Assembly (NCBI GenBank): GCA_964465125.1
Contig: CAYXIO010000030.1
Coordinates: forward strand, 1 to 46,187
DNA: 46,187 nt
Origin: CAYOHG01 sp964465125
Lineage (GTDB): Bacteria; Planctomycetota; Phycisphaerae; UBA1845; Fen-1342
Reading direction: 5' to 3'
Below the pieces are notes generated by a model, which was not told where the DNA came from, ran no database searches, and saw nothing but the letters and a program-made list of their open reading frames with translations. The position numbers and the translations under genes were made by a program. This document shows positions 1 through 8,799 of this stretch, one piece after another. The stretch's first letter is position 1. Each line of letters starts with the position of its first letter.

Positions 1-1734
1 GACGTAAAACCCCTCCTGATATTCAAACGACAGCGCGCCGGCCATGCGGGCGCCGTCTGTGCCGTAGACGTAGTCGAATTCGGAGCCGGAGCTGTGGGTC
101 GCTTCGGTGAACGTCATGCTGGGGGCCGTCCAGAAGCCGGCCGACTGCCAGGCGCAGGTCCAGTACTGTCCGCCGCCCCAGCAACTCCAGGTGTGCCAGA
201 ACCAACCGGCGAGCAGGTCGCCCTCGACGTCGTAGATTCCCCCGCCGACGGACCCGGCCGGCGTCACGTCGGTATAGGCGAACGTGTCGGTGTCCCAGAC
301 GACCGGATGATCCAGGTAGAACGTCCTTCCGTCGGGCAGCAGGGTGGGCGTATTGGCGTATCCGCCGATGCGCCCCGACGAAATGCCGCGTGCGTAGGAC
401 GAAAACTGCGCCCAGGCGGGGTGAATGCTGAACACCTCCCACTCCTGCGGGATCGTCGGCGGAATCCGCAGCGTCAGGTCGGCGGGATCGCTCGTGGCGC
501 TTCCGCAGGCGTTGGAAACAACGACGTCGTAGGCGCCGACGTCGCCTTCCGCCGGATTGTGGATCGCCAGCGCTGCCGTCGTTGCGCCGCTGAGGGTGCT
601 GCCGGTTCCCGTGGGTCCGTCGCTCAGCGGCGCTCCCTCCTTGCGCCACTGGTAGGTGAACGGCTCAGCGCCGCTGACGGTCACGGCGAAGCCGGCGACC
701 GAGCCCTTCCAGGCCGCCAGCGACGCCGGGTGCGTCGAGAACGAGGGGCATCTCGGCGTGAAGAGCTTCTCGGCCAGAGGCGTGCCGCCGGCGTCGTTGT
801 CACCGCCGATGACGTAGATGAAGTCGTCGCTGCCGAGGACGGCGGCGAACCACTTGCGCGGCGTGGCCATCGTAGCGACCGTGGTCCAGGCGTTGGAGAC
901 TGGCTCGAGTTTGTAGACGGCTGCCTGAGTGACGCCGGTGCCGATCGGGCCGCTTTCGCCACCCATGACGTAAATGCGACCATCCGCGCCGAGCACGGCG
1001 CGCGCTCCGCTGAGCGCGACCGGAAGGTCAGCGACCGCGCTGTCGGACCAGGTATTGGAGGCAATGTCGTATTGCGCAACGTTCGACAGACGCGCGCTGC
1101 CGGCCTGGTTGATGCCGCCGATGACCAGCACGTGGCCGTTGCCGTCATACGTCGCGCAGGCGTCCGCGGCTCTCGTCGGCATGGCGGCCAGGACGGTCCA
1201 GGTGTCGCTGACGGCGTCGTAGCGATCGGCGTAGCCGCTGTTGGGGCCCCCCTCGCCGGGTCCGCCGCCGAAGCCGTAGAGCCGCCCCTGGTCGTCGCGT
1301 GCCCAGGCGAAGTAGCCCTCGGCGGGCGGCGGTGCGGGCCGGCTGGCGATGCTGCCTTGCAGACCCTGGTTGGGGTCGTAGACTTTCTCCGGACCGGGCC
1401 CGTCGTCATTCAGCAGGAAGCCTCCGTAGATGACCATGCGGCCGAGGGCGTCGAAGCCGGCCGCGCCGCCGGCGACCATTCCGGCGCCGTCGAGCGGCGC
1501 CGTTTCGGTCCAAACCCCGCCGGCCAGCCGGTGCACGCTGCCGTCGCCGTCCGCGCCGTTCGTCCAGGGAGAGCCGCCGACGGCGTAGAGCACGCCGTTG
1601 GCGTTGACGCCGGCGGCGAAGACCCGCGCCGCCCCGCCCGTCGGCAGCGTCCCGGCGGATTGCCAGGTCTGAGCGAGCGCGGCGGTCGGTACGTTGGCGA
1701 GTGCGAAGAGCGCGACGCGCGCGGCGTTTCTCAT
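1..1734 (-). CDS. Secreted Kelch-repeat and Ig-like domain protein (C-terminus outside window)
   Basis: The reading frame starts at an ATG at 1734 on the minus strand, behind an AGGAG-type ribosome site, and stays open to the window edge, so the C-terminus is missing. The first ~21 residues (MRNAARVALFALANV...ALAQ) form a signal peptide. Residues ~25-310 are Kelch-type beta-propeller blades, seen as repeated patterns such as LYAVGG, MVIYGG, LYGFGG, VLVIGG, IYVMGG and IYVIGG, each followed by a Trp ~10-15 residues on. Residues ~328-425 are an immunoglobulin-like domain (FTYQWRKEG, then GAYDVVVSNACG). The remaining ~150 residues have repeated aromatic/Gly segments resembling planctomycete extracellular repeats. 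Likely exported or surface-bound; partner or ligand unknown. It is divergent from the histidine kinase with 122 bp between the two starts. Confidence 0.8.
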   Translation of the reverse strand, partial: MRNAARVALFALANVPTAALAQTWQSAGTLPTGGAARVFAAGVNANGVLYAVGGSPWTNGADGDGSVHRLAGGVWTETAPLDGAGMVAGGAAGFDALGRMVIYGGFLLNDDGPGPEKVYDPNQGLQGSIASRPAPPPAEGYFAWARDDQGRLYGFGGGPGEGGPNSGYADRYDAVSDTWTVLAAMPTRAADACATYDGNGHVLVIGGINQAGSARLSNVAQYDIASNTWSDSAVADLPVALSGARAVLGADGRIYVMGGESGPIGTGVTQAAVYKLEPVSNAWTTVATMATPRKWFAAVLGSDDFIYVIGGDNDAGGTPLAEKLFTPRCPSFSTHPASLAAWKGSVAGFAVTVSGAEPFTYQWRKEGAPLSDGPTGTGSTLSGATTAALAIHNPAEGDVGAYDVVVSNACGSATSDPADLTLRIPPTIPQEWEVFSIHPAWAQFSSYARGISSGRIGGYANTPTLLPDGRTFYLDHPVVWDTDTFAYTDVTPAGSVGGGIYDVEGDLLAGWFWHTWSCWGGGQYWTCAWQSAGFWTAPSMTFTEATHSSGSEFDYVYGTDGARMAGALSFEYQEGFYV

Positions 1735-1856
1735 GGCCACTCCTTCGTGTGTGTCGTGAGATAGGACTGTGTAAGCATCAGGGGATTCCGCGCCGGCATG
1801 CCCGGAACCCGATAGACTATCCGCCAGATCGGGTCGAAGCGTCGAGGGATCTGCCC

Positions 1857-3608
1857 GTGTCCGTGCCCCCCCGGATGCGCATGCGCGCGCCGCGCGAAAC
1901 GAGACTGGCGTCGGTGCTGCGCCTTGCGACGTGGCTGTGCCCGCTGATCGCGCTGGTGGCCGCCGGATCGCTCCTGGTCAGCGCATTCGGGCAGTTCGAC
2001 ACGATTCGCAACCAGCTCGCGGCGCGCAGCGAGCTGCGGCTTGACCAGCTCAGAGACGCGCTGGAGACGCACCTGACCCACGTCGCGATTACGCTCCAGA
2101 CCATCGCGGCGGAGCCCGGCGTGAAGCGGATGTCGGCCGACTCGCGCGATTTTCTTCAAGCGGTCTATGCAGAGAACTACGCGCACCACCAGCTTTCCGA
2201 GGTCTACGTCATCGAGAGCGACTTCGACGGGCAGCGCCGCCCGTTCATGGCCTTTGAGCACGAGGAGCACGAGCAGTCGATCGCCGAGATTCACAGCCTC
2301 GAGCGCGAAGTCGACGAATACCGGGTGCAGCGCGAGCAGATCGCACGGTTCAAGCTGGAGCCGACGCGCAGGAGCCTGGTCAGCGCGCCCATTCCGCTCT
2401 GCGTGGGCGAGCGCGGCCTGGTCTTCAGCGCCCCGATTCGCGGTCCGCAGCGCGTGCACGGCATCGTCGCCGGCATGGTGCCGATCTCGACGCTGGACCG
2501 CCTCCTGGACACCGGGGATTCGACCGAGGCGGCGTTGATTCTCGATGCCGACCGCACCGTGCTGGCCAACTGCCGGGTCTCGGCGGCGACCGTCGAGAAG
2601 ATCCGCGCGATGCCGAGCACGCGTGCACCGCGGCGCACCGAGCACCAGCGCGTCGACGGCGCGGTCGTCTTCGCGCGCCCGCTCGTTTTCGGCGACGCGA
2701 TTGACTGGACGCTGGTGTTCGTCATGGACGAGCCCGCGCGGCTCGCGGCGCTGGGCTGGGCCTCGCCGCTCCCGGGCCTGGGTTCCGCCGTTGCGATCGG
2801 CCTGCTCGGCGTGGTGAGCGGGGTGCTGGCGCACACGACGCGCGGGCTGTTCGTGGCGCGGCACGAGGCGATCGCGCGCGCCGAGCAGCTTTCGCACGCC
2901 ACCCGCGTGCACTCGATGAGCGAGCTGGCGACCAACCTGGCGCACGAGATCAGCCAGCCGCTCGCCGCGATCGTCACCTTCGCGGAGGCCAGCGCCCGCC
3001 GCACGCGCGGTGGCCGCCAGTCGCCGGATGCCGCGCTGGAGGATCTGGAGGCCATCCGGCAGCAGGCGGCGCGCGCCACGGCCACGATCGACCGGGTCCG
3101 GGATTTCGTGCGAAATCGCCCGCCTCGGCGTACGCGCGAGTCGCTCAACGCCCTCATTCACGAGTCGGTGCGGATGCTGGCTCCGCACGCGCGCGAGGCG
3201 CGGACGGAGATTCGGCTGGATCTTGATGAGAGCGTCGCCAAAGTGCGCGCCGATGCGGTGCAGATCATGCAGGTTCTGGTCAATCTGATACGCAACGGGA
3301 TCGAGGCGATGAGCGCGCTGCCCGCCGCAGACCGCGTACTGGCGGTCTCGAGTCGGGAGGCCGTCGCCGGGCAGGTCGAGTGTCAGGTTGCGGACCGCGG
3401 GCCTGCTCTCTCGGAGGAGCGATTCGAGCGGCTGTTTACGCCCTTCGAGACCAGCAAGCCGGGCGGGCTCGGCCTGGGCTTGTCGATCAGCCGCACGATC
3501 GTCGAGCTTCACGGGGGCCGGATTCGAGCCGAGCGGAGCCGCCCGCAGGGCCTTCGGATGGTCTTCGCGCTTCCGGCGGACCGCGGGGAGGGGCTGGATG
3601 TCGAGTGA
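1857..3608 (+). CDS. Membrane sensor histidine kinase, FixL/DctB-like
   Basis: Senses a signal through an extracytoplasmic domain and phosphorylates the response regulator encoded next to it. Transmembrane segments lie near residues 25-45 and ~295-320 and enclose a ~240-residue periplasmic sensor region of unassigned fold. The dimerisation/phosphoacceptor helix reads LAHEISQPLAAIV with the phosphorylatable His at about residue 363. This AHEIxQPLAAI form is typical of FixL/DctB/TodS-type kinases. The ATPase domain has an N box (NLIRNGIEAM, ~residue 475) and a G box (GGLGLGLSISRTIVELHGG). I chose the GTG at 1857 because GAGGG sits 8 nt upstream; an in-frame ATG at 1875 is the alternative. The open frame extends further upstream, but only by overlapping the divergent Kelch gene. 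Its stop overlaps the next gene by 11 nt, indicating co-translation. Confidence 0.9.
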   Translation: MSVPPRMRMRAPRETRLASVLRLATWLCPLIALVAAGSLLVSAFGQFDTIRNQLAARSELRLDQLRDALETHLTHVAITLQTIAAEPGVKRMSADSRDFLQAVYAENYAHHQLSEVYVIESDFDGQRRPFMAFEHEEHEQSIAEIHSLEREVDEYRVQREQIARFKLEPTRRSLVSAPIPLCVGERGLVFSAPIRGPQRVHGIVAGMVPISTLDRLLDTGDSTEAALILDADRTVLANCRVSAATVEKIRAMPSTRAPRRTEHQRVDGAVVFARPLVFGDAIDWTLVFVMDEPARLAALGWASPLPGLGSAVAIGLLGVVSGVLAHTTRGLFVARHEAIARAEQLSHATRVHSMSELATNLAHEISQPLAAIVTFAEASARRTRGGRQSPDAALEDLEAIRQQAARATATIDRVRDFVRNRPPRRTRESLNALIHESVRMLAPHAREARTEIRLDLDESVAKVRADAVQIMQVLVNLIRNGIEAMSALPAADRVLAVSSREAVAGQVECQVADRGPALSEERFERLFTPFETSKPGGLGLGLSISRTIVELHGGRIRAERSRPQGLRMVFALPADRGEGLDVE

Positions 3609-4251
3609 GCCGACCGTGTTCGTGGTGGACGACGACGAGGCGATGCGCACGGCGCTTCGCCGCCTGATGGAGTCGGCCGGGCTCCCCGTGGAGGTGTTCT
3701 CAGACGCCACGGCATTCCTCCGGGTGCATGAGGCCGACCGGCCGGGCTGCCTGGTCGTGGACATTCGCATGCCGGGCATGTGCGGGCTCGAATTGCAGCA
3801 GCGGCTTCGCGAGGCGGGCACGCGGCTGCCGGTGATCGTCATTTCGGGCCACGCGGACGTGGAAAGCGCCGTGGTCGCGATGAAGGCCGGCGCCGTGGAC
3901 TTTCTGCGCAAGCCCTACGACGCCCAGGTGCTGGTTGAGCGCACTCGCGCAGCGCTGGAGCTGAACGCGCGCCACCGCGCCGAGGCGGAGCGCCGCGCGC
4001 TGCTCGATGCGGCCTTGTCGCGGCTCACGCCGCGCGAGCGCGAGGTGTTTGACCGCATGATCGTCGGCCGCACACCCAAGCAGATCGCGCTCGAGCTCGG
4101 TCTCAGCCGCAAAACGGTCGACATTCATCGCGCGCATGTCCTGATCAAGATGCAGGTGGATTCGGTGGTCGACCTGGTTCGAGCGCTTCACGGTGCGAAC
4201 GCAGGCCCGGCCTCGGATTTTCAAGCCGGCGGGACCGAACCCGGCGACTAG
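3598..4251 (+). CDS. FixJ/LuxR-type response regulator
   Basis: A two-domain transcription factor of 217 residues, the usual FixJ length. Residues ~5-120 are a receiver domain: the acidic pocket is DDDE (11-14), the phosphoacceptor is D55 in VVDIRMPG, the conserved Ser is in ISGHAD and the conserved Lys is K105 in LRKPYDA. Residues ~140-200 are a LuxR/GerE helix-turn-helix (LTPREREVFDRM..GRTPKQIALELGLSRKTVDIHR). It starts inside the end of the kinase gene (11-nt overlap), so the pair is almost certainly a cognate two-component system. Target genes are unknown. A CTAGG/CCTAG inverted repeat 130 bp downstream, ahead of the lipoprotein and exporter genes, is a possible binding site, which is inference only. 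Confidence 0.93.
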   Translation: MSSEPTVFVVDDDEAMRTALRRLMESAGLPVEVFSDATAFLRVHEADRPGCLVVDIRMPGMCGLELQQRLREAGTRLPVIVISGHADVESAVVAMKAGAVDFLRKPYDAQVLVERTRAALELNARHRAEAERRALLDAALSRLTPREREVFDRMIVGRTPKQIALELGLSRKTVDIHRAHVLIKMQVDSVVDLVRALHGANAGPASDFQAGGTEPGD

Positions 4252-4686
4252 CGGTTCTCAGTCAAGCGAATGCGGCCGGATCGACAGCTGCACCGGTCCG
4301 CGCGGCGGCATCTGCGGCGCGAGGCCCCAGACGAGAAGCCATGCTACGGTTTCCCAGCGGCTTGTCGCGCCCGGGCTTTTCCTAGGGAAAGTGCCTAGTT
4401 GAGAGGCCCCCGCGTCGCCGGCAGCCGGTTGGCTCAAGCACAGAGATCGGACGGGCTTCGTGCCCAGGGGATGTGTGCCACTCGGTCAGGCAGGCGGAAA
4501 TAATCCGCGTCCCTACGCGTTAGGCCCGGTAACAGCGGAGGTTATACACGGCTCGGGCCCGTGATTTTGCCCGTGGCTTGAGTTATCGTCCGGTGCGGCG
4601 CGGCAGGTACTGGCGACTTCGGGAGCCGTGGTCGAAGCGGCCGGTTGGCCGCATCCGCGCGAGCGAGTTGAACGGAGATTCCAACC
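4252..4686. other. Intergenic region upstream of the lipoprotein/exporter genes
   Basis: About 435 bp with no supported gene. It contains the CTAGG/CCTAG inverted repeat listed separately, and a small CACGG-7 nt-CCGTG hairpin near 4548-4564 followed by ATTTT, which is too weak to call a terminator. A ribosome site (GGAG near 4675) belongs to the following TTG-started gene. Open frames on either strand here lack recognisable protein character. Confidence 0.5.
4382..4398. promoter_or_regulatory. Inverted repeat CTAGG-7 nt-CCTAG, possible operator
   Basis: The sequence CTAGGGAAAGTGCCTAG has perfect 5-bp arms around a 7-bp spacer. Dyads of this size are compatible with a dimeric helix-turn-helix regulator such as the FixJ-type protein encoded just upstream. 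There is no experimental or comparative support in the window. Confidence 0.25.
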
Positions 4687-4878
4687 TTGAACGCGAAGAG
4701 CGCGAACCGCCGGCGCGGCACGATTGCCGCCTGCGTGGGGGTCGTTTTGCTGATTGCGACGCTCGGAGGCTGCCCGATCGACGCCGACGCGGTCTTCACC
4801 GAGACATTGCAGGCCGCGCTGGACAGCGCGACCAGCTCCTTCGTCAGCGCCCTGGCTGACTATCTCGCCGCCAACTAG
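4687..4878 (+). CDS. Small lipoprotein, unknown function
   Basis: A 63-residue protein starting at TTG 4687 with GGAG about 10 nt upstream. An Arg-rich N-terminus (NRRRG) is followed by a hydrophobic stretch and a lipobox-like LGGC, so it is probably lipid-anchored after cleavage. The mature part is only ~32 residues and reads as one amphipathic helix (ETLQAALDSATSSFVSALAD). No known family is recognised. It resembles the design of the small protein at 23143-23508. It lies 61 bp ahead of the TolC-like gene and may share its transcript. Confidence 0.55.
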   Translation: MNAKSANRRRGTIAACVGVVLLIATLGGCPIDADAVFTETLQAALDSATSSFVSALADYLAAN

Positions 4879-4939
4879 CCCACGCGGGCCCGGTGGCGGC
4901 GCGGTGGTCGTCGCCCACCGGGTTTCGGTGAATCGTATC

Positions 4940-6892
4940 ATGCGCGCCGATGCGAATCGTCATTTCCGTCGAGCGGAGCGCCGTCGGCTGGCAACCGGCC
5001 GATGGGCGTTCGCATGGATGCTCTGTTCCGCAGCGGCGCTCGTGGCCTGCACGCCCGCCGAGCACCGCCGATCCGCCGATCGGGTCGCGTACAAGATCAT
5101 TCAGCAGAAGCAGGCCGAAGCCCTCGGGCGCAGCGAGCCGTTCACCGTCGAGAGTCCGGCGGACACGCTGCGGCGTCGGCTGATGCTCGAACAGCACTTG
5201 CCGGTTTCCGATTCCAGCTCGCTGGGCCGCGGCGATGTCGAGCCGATCCCGCAGTGGCCCGATGCGGACTATCTTCAGGGGACCGACGCGCCGCCGGCCG
5301 CCACGCAGCCTGCCGGCGGGCCCGCCGTCCTCAAGCTGACGCTCGAACAGGCGCTCCAGATCGCGGCGGAAGGAAGCCGCGACTACCAGGCCCAGAAGGA
5401 GTCCGTTTTCGTTGCGGCGCTGCGGCTCGATCTTGAACGCAACGAGTTCCGCATGACCTGGAGCGGCGTGCTGCGAACCCTGTTTCAATCCAACCTCGAG
5501 CAGAGCGTCGTGCTCGACGACGAGGGCCGCACCGACCTGCAAACGGTCAACGGACTGGAATACGGCCCTTCGGCGGAGGTGACGCAGCGCCTGCGCAACG
5601 GGCTTTCCATGACCGGCGCCATCGGTCTCGACATGGTGTCGCTGCTGACGCAGCGGCAATGGTACTCGCGCGGGGTCTACGCGGACGTCACCGCGACGCT
5701 GCCGCTGATGCGCGGCGCGGGCGAATTCGTCGTGACCGAGCCGCTCACGCAGGCCGAGCGCGACGTCCTCTACGCGATCTACCAGTTCGAGCGCTTCAAG
5801 CAGACGTTTGCCGTCGACGTGGCCAGCGAGTACCTCTCGGTTCTTCAGCAGCAGGACTCCGTCCAGAACGCCCAGCAGAACTACGAGAACCTGATCACGT
5901 CGACGCGGCGGGCGCGGCGACTCGCCGACGCGGGCCGGCTGCCGGAAATCCAGGTCGACCAGTCGTACCAGGACGAGCTGCGCGCCCGGCAGCGCTGGGT
6001 GCAGTCGCAGGAGCAGTTCCAGCGGCAGCTCGACGGGTTCAAGGTGACGCTGGGGTTGCCGGTGGACGCGAAGATCGAGCTCGATCGGGCCGAGTTCGAT
6101 ACGCTGGCCGAACGCGCCACTACCATCATGCAGACCGGCGAGTCGCAGCCGGCCTCGGCGGCGAGCCAGCCGAACGAGAGCGCGGACAGGCCGGTCGTGC
6201 TCGAACCGCCGGGACAAGGTCAGCGGGGGCCGTACGAGATGCCGGCCGACCAGGCGGTGCAACTGGCGCTGAAGAACCGGTTGGATCTGCGCGTTGCGAT
6301 CGGACGCGTGCTGGATTCGCAGCGCATCGCGGCCGTGGCCGCCGACCAGTTGCGCGCCGATGTGACGCTGCTGGGCAGCGGCTCGGCCGGGGCGCGCCGA
6401 ACGCTGGGCAGCGTCGGTCAGGAGGATTCGATCCTTCGGCCGGACGAAGGCAGCTACTCCGCCCTGCTCACGATCGATCTACCGCTGGAGCGTACGGCGG
6501 AGCGGCACACGTATCGGACCAGCCTGCTGGATTTCGAGCAGTCGCTGCGCGACGTTCAGGAGCTGGAGGATCAGATCAAGCTGGCCGCGCGGACGCGCCT
6601 GAGCCAACTGCTCGAAGCGCGCGAGTCGATTCGCATTCAGGTGCTGGCGCTGAAGGTGGCGCAGCGGCGCGTCGAGAGCACGAAACTGTTTCTGGAAGCC
6701 GGGCGGGCGGAGATTCGCGACGTGCTCGAGGCCCAGGAGGCGCTGGTCTCGGCACAGAATGCGCTGACCGCGGCGCTGATCGACTACCGCATCGGCGAGC
6801 TCGCGCTGCAACGCGACGTGGGCGTCCTGGAGATCAATGAGAAGGGCCTCTGGCGCGAGTACTCGCCGCCGGGGGAACGGGGTGGACCATGA
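4940..6892 (+). CDS. TolC-family outer-membrane efflux lipoprotein
   Basis: Outer-membrane channel component of a tripartite exporter. The ATG at 4940 places a signal sequence with lipobox LVAC (Cys37) at the N-terminus; many outer-membrane factors are lipidated here. The rest (~650 residues) carries the two outer-membrane-efflux repeats: LTLEQALQIAAEGSRDYQ near residues 130-150 and the matching MPADQAVQLALKNRLDLRVA near 435-455. Each is followed by long coiled-coil helices, as expected for the periplasmic tunnel. It is longer than E. coli TolC because of an N-terminal linker of ~95 residues and a Ser/Ala/Pro-rich insertion between the halves (~residues 395-430). It overlaps the adaptor gene by 4 nt. 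The open frame continues upstream of 4940, but that part is shadow sequence over the small lipoprotein gene. Confidence 0.92.
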   Translation: MRADANRHFRRAERRRLATGRWAFAWMLCSAAALVACTPAEHRRSADRVAYKIIQQKQAEALGRSEPFTVESPADTLRRRLMLEQHLPVSDSSSLGRGDVEPIPQWPDADYLQGTDAPPAATQPAGGPAVLKLTLEQALQIAAEGSRDYQAQKESVFVAALRLDLERNEFRMTWSGVLRTLFQSNLEQSVVLDDEGRTDLQTVNGLEYGPSAEVTQRLRNGLSMTGAIGLDMVSLLTQRQWYSRGVYADVTATLPLMRGAGEFVVTEPLTQAERDVLYAIYQFERFKQTFAVDVASEYLSVLQQQDSVQNAQQNYENLITSTRRARRLADAGRLPEIQVDQSYQDELRARQRWVQSQEQFQRQLDGFKVTLGLPVDAKIELDRAEFDTLAERATTIMQTGESQPASAASQPNESADRPVVLEPPGQGQRGPYEMPADQAVQLALKNRLDLRVAIGRVLDSQRIAAVAADQLRADVTLLGSGSAGARRTLGSVGQEDSILRPDEGSYSALLTIDLPLERTAERHTYRTSLLDFEQSLRDVQELEDQIKLAARTRLSQLLEARESIRIQVLALKVAQRRVESTKLFLEAGRAEIRDVLEAQEALVSAQNALTAALIDYRIGELALQRDVGVLEINEKGLWREYSPPGERGGP

Positions 6893-8799
6893 GCGAATCG
6901 AGCGGACGATCCGCGGGCCGAAGCTTGCGTGCGGCGATCTGGGCGGGCGGCGCCATCGTCGTCATTGTCGGAGCCGTGCTGCTGACTCGTTCCGAGGGGT
7001 TCGGGGCGCCGCGCGCCGACGTGCCGACGTTCGCGACCCAGCGCGGGCCGCTGACCATCAGCGTCACGGAGTCCGGCACGATCAAGCCGCAGGATCAGAT
7101 CATCCTGAAGAACGAGGTGGAGGGGCAGGTCACGCTGATCTACCTGATTCCGGAAGGCACGCGCGTCATCAAGGGGCAGCTTCTGGCCGAGCTGGACGGC
7201 AGCCAGCTTCAGGACAACCGCGTCGAGCAGCAGATCAAGGTGGACAACGCCGAGGCCGAGTTCATCCGCTCGCGGGAAAACCTGGAGGTGGTGAAGAACC
7301 AGGCGGCGAGCGACACGTCGAAGGCGGAGCTGGATTACGATTTTGCCAAGGAAGACGTGGTCAAGTACACGGACGGCGAGTACCCGCAACAGCTTCTCGA
7401 AGCGGACACGAAGATCACGCTGGCCGAGGAGGAGCTGAAGCGCGCCAAGGAGAAGCTGCGCTGGTCGCTCGAGCTCTTCGAGGGAAAGTACATCTCGCAG
7501 ACCGAGCTCGAGGCGGATCGAATCGCCAGCAGCCGGGCGGAGCTGGATTACACGCTCGCCAAGAAGGCCAAGGAGTTGCTGGTCGCCTACACGAATCGGC
7601 GCGAGCTGGCGCAATTGCAGAGTGACGTGGATCAGACCAAGCTCGCCTTGGACCGCGCCCGAATCAAGGCCAACTCCGACATCGTGCAGGCCGAGGCCGC
7701 GCTCAAGGCCAAGGAAGCTGAGTTCGCGCAGCAGAAGAACAAGCTCACCAAGATCGACGAGCAGATCGCCAAGACCAAGATCACCGCCCCGCGCGACGGG
7801 CTGGTCGTCTATGCGACCTCCACGCGCACCAGCGGCGGCCGCGGCGGCATGACCCAGCCGCTCGAGGAAGGGCAGACCGTTCGCGAGCGGCAGGAGCTGA
7901 TCTACCTGCCTTCGACCAGTGCGATGATGGCGGAGCTGATGATTCACGAGTCGAGTCTGGAGAAGGTCGAGCCCGGGCAGCCGGTGCGGGTGACGGTGGA
8001 TGCGCAGCCGGGGCGCGTCTTCGACGGCGAGGTTCGCACGATTGCGCCGCTGCCCGATGCGCAAAGCATGTTCATGAGCCCCGACCGGAAGGTATACGCT
8101 ACGAAGGTCTTCCTCGACGGCGAGAATCCCGAGCTGCGCACCGGCATGAGCTGCCGCGCCGAGATCATCGTCAGCGAGCTTCAGGATGCGGCCTACGTTC
8201 CGACGCAGGCGGTGATCCGGGTCGCGGGCAAACCGACCGTCTACGTCCGCTCCAACGACGCGTTCGTTCCGCGAACCGTCGAGGTCGGGCTCGACAACGT
8301 CAGCATGGTTCACATCGTCTCGGGTCTTTCGGTCGGCGACGTGGTCAGCCTCGCGCCGCCGCTGGAGGGCTCGGCGGTTCCGCGCGTTGCCGCTTCGATG
8401 CGGCCGTCCCCGACCTCGCAGCCGACCTCGCGTCCGGGGTTCGCGGGGCCAGGCGACCGCGCTGAGCCGCGCTCGGGCGACGAAGACCAGGCCGCGATGC
8501 GCGAGCGATTTGCCAACATGAGCCCCGAAGAGCGCGCCGAGGAGCGCCGCCGGCGAATGGAATCCATGACGCCCGAGCAGCGCGAAGCCTTCATGCAGCG
8601 GATGCGCGATCGCCAGGGCGGCGAAGGCGGCGGCCCGGGCGGGGAGCGCGCCGGCGAGGGCGGCGGGCCGGGCGGGGAGCGCGGCGGGCAAGCCGGTGAG
8701 CGCCCGGGCCGCTCCGGGAGAGACCGATCGCGACGCTCCGATCGCCCGGAGCAGGAGCCGCCGGCGTCGCGCCCCGCGGAGAGCGAGCCCACTCCATGA
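6889..8799 (+). CDS. HlyD/MacA-type periplasmic adaptor with long low-complexity tail
   Basis: Membrane-fusion subunit linking the ABC transporter to the outer-membrane channel. One N-terminal membrane anchor (AAIWAGGAIVVIVGAVLL, ~15-33) is followed by a lipoyl half-motif (LTISVTESGTIKPQDQI), a long coiled-coil hairpin (~100-290, with KAELDYDFAKEDVVK and ELKRAKEKL), the second lipoyl half (TKITAPRDGLVVYA) and the beta-barrel/membrane-proximal domains. Odd feature: after about residue 505 there is a ~130-residue hydrophilic tail, first charged (SPEERAEERRRRMESMTPEQ), then rich in Gly, Arg, Glu and Pro with repeated GGGPGGER. Such a tail is not part of standard MacA. ATGA overlaps on both sides show tight translational coupling with the flanking genes. 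Confidence 0.92.
   Translation: MSESSGRSAGRSLRAAIWAGGAIVVIVGAVLLTRSEGFGAPRADVPTFATQRGPLTISVTESGTIKPQDQIILKNEVEGQVTLIYLIPEGTRVIKGQLLAELDGSQLQDNRVEQQIKVDNAEAEFIRSRENLEVVKNQAASDTSKAELDYDFAKEDVVKYTDGEYPQQLLEADTKITLAEEELKRAKEKLRWSLELFEGKYISQTELEADRIASSRAELDYTLAKKAKELLVAYTNRRELAQLQSDVDQTKLALDRARIKANSDIVQAEAALKAKEAEFAQQKNKLTKIDEQIAKTKITAPRDGLVVYATSTRTSGGRGGMTQPLEEGQTVRERQELIYLPSTSAMMAELMIHESSLEKVEPGQPVRVTVDAQPGRVFDGEVRTIAPLPDAQSMFMSPDRKVYATKVFLDGENPELRTGMSCRAEIIVSELQDAAYVPTQAVIRVAGKPTVYVRSNDAFVPRTVEVGLDNVSMVHIVSGLSVGDVVSLAPPLEGSAVPRVAASMRPSPTSQPTSRPGFAGPGDRAEPRSGDEDQAAMRERFANMSPEERAEERRRRMESMTPEQREAFMQRMRDRQGGEGGGPGGERAGEGGGPGGERGGQAGERPGRSGRDRSRRSDRPEQEPPASRPAESEPTP

Noticed and set aside
94..1764. 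556-codon plus-strand frame over the Kelch gene
   Set aside because: Composition is typical of a shadow frame (runs of Arg, Gly, Ala), whereas the minus strand gives a signal peptide, Kelch blades and an Ig domain.
1731..3911. 726-codon open frame on the minus strand across the histidine-kinase gene
   Set aside because: It is antisense to a gene with complete kinase motifs; high GC leaves long shadow frames, and its product is Arg/Pro/Ala-rich without any motif.
4548..4568. Hairpin followed by ATTTT as a terminator of the two-component genes
   Set aside because: Stem is only 5 bp, the T-run is too short, and it lies 300 bp from the stop codon.
4844..8691. Two long minus-strand frames (472 and 635 codons) over the exporter genes
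   Set aside because: Both are antisense to well-recognised TolC and HlyD proteins and have no family features.
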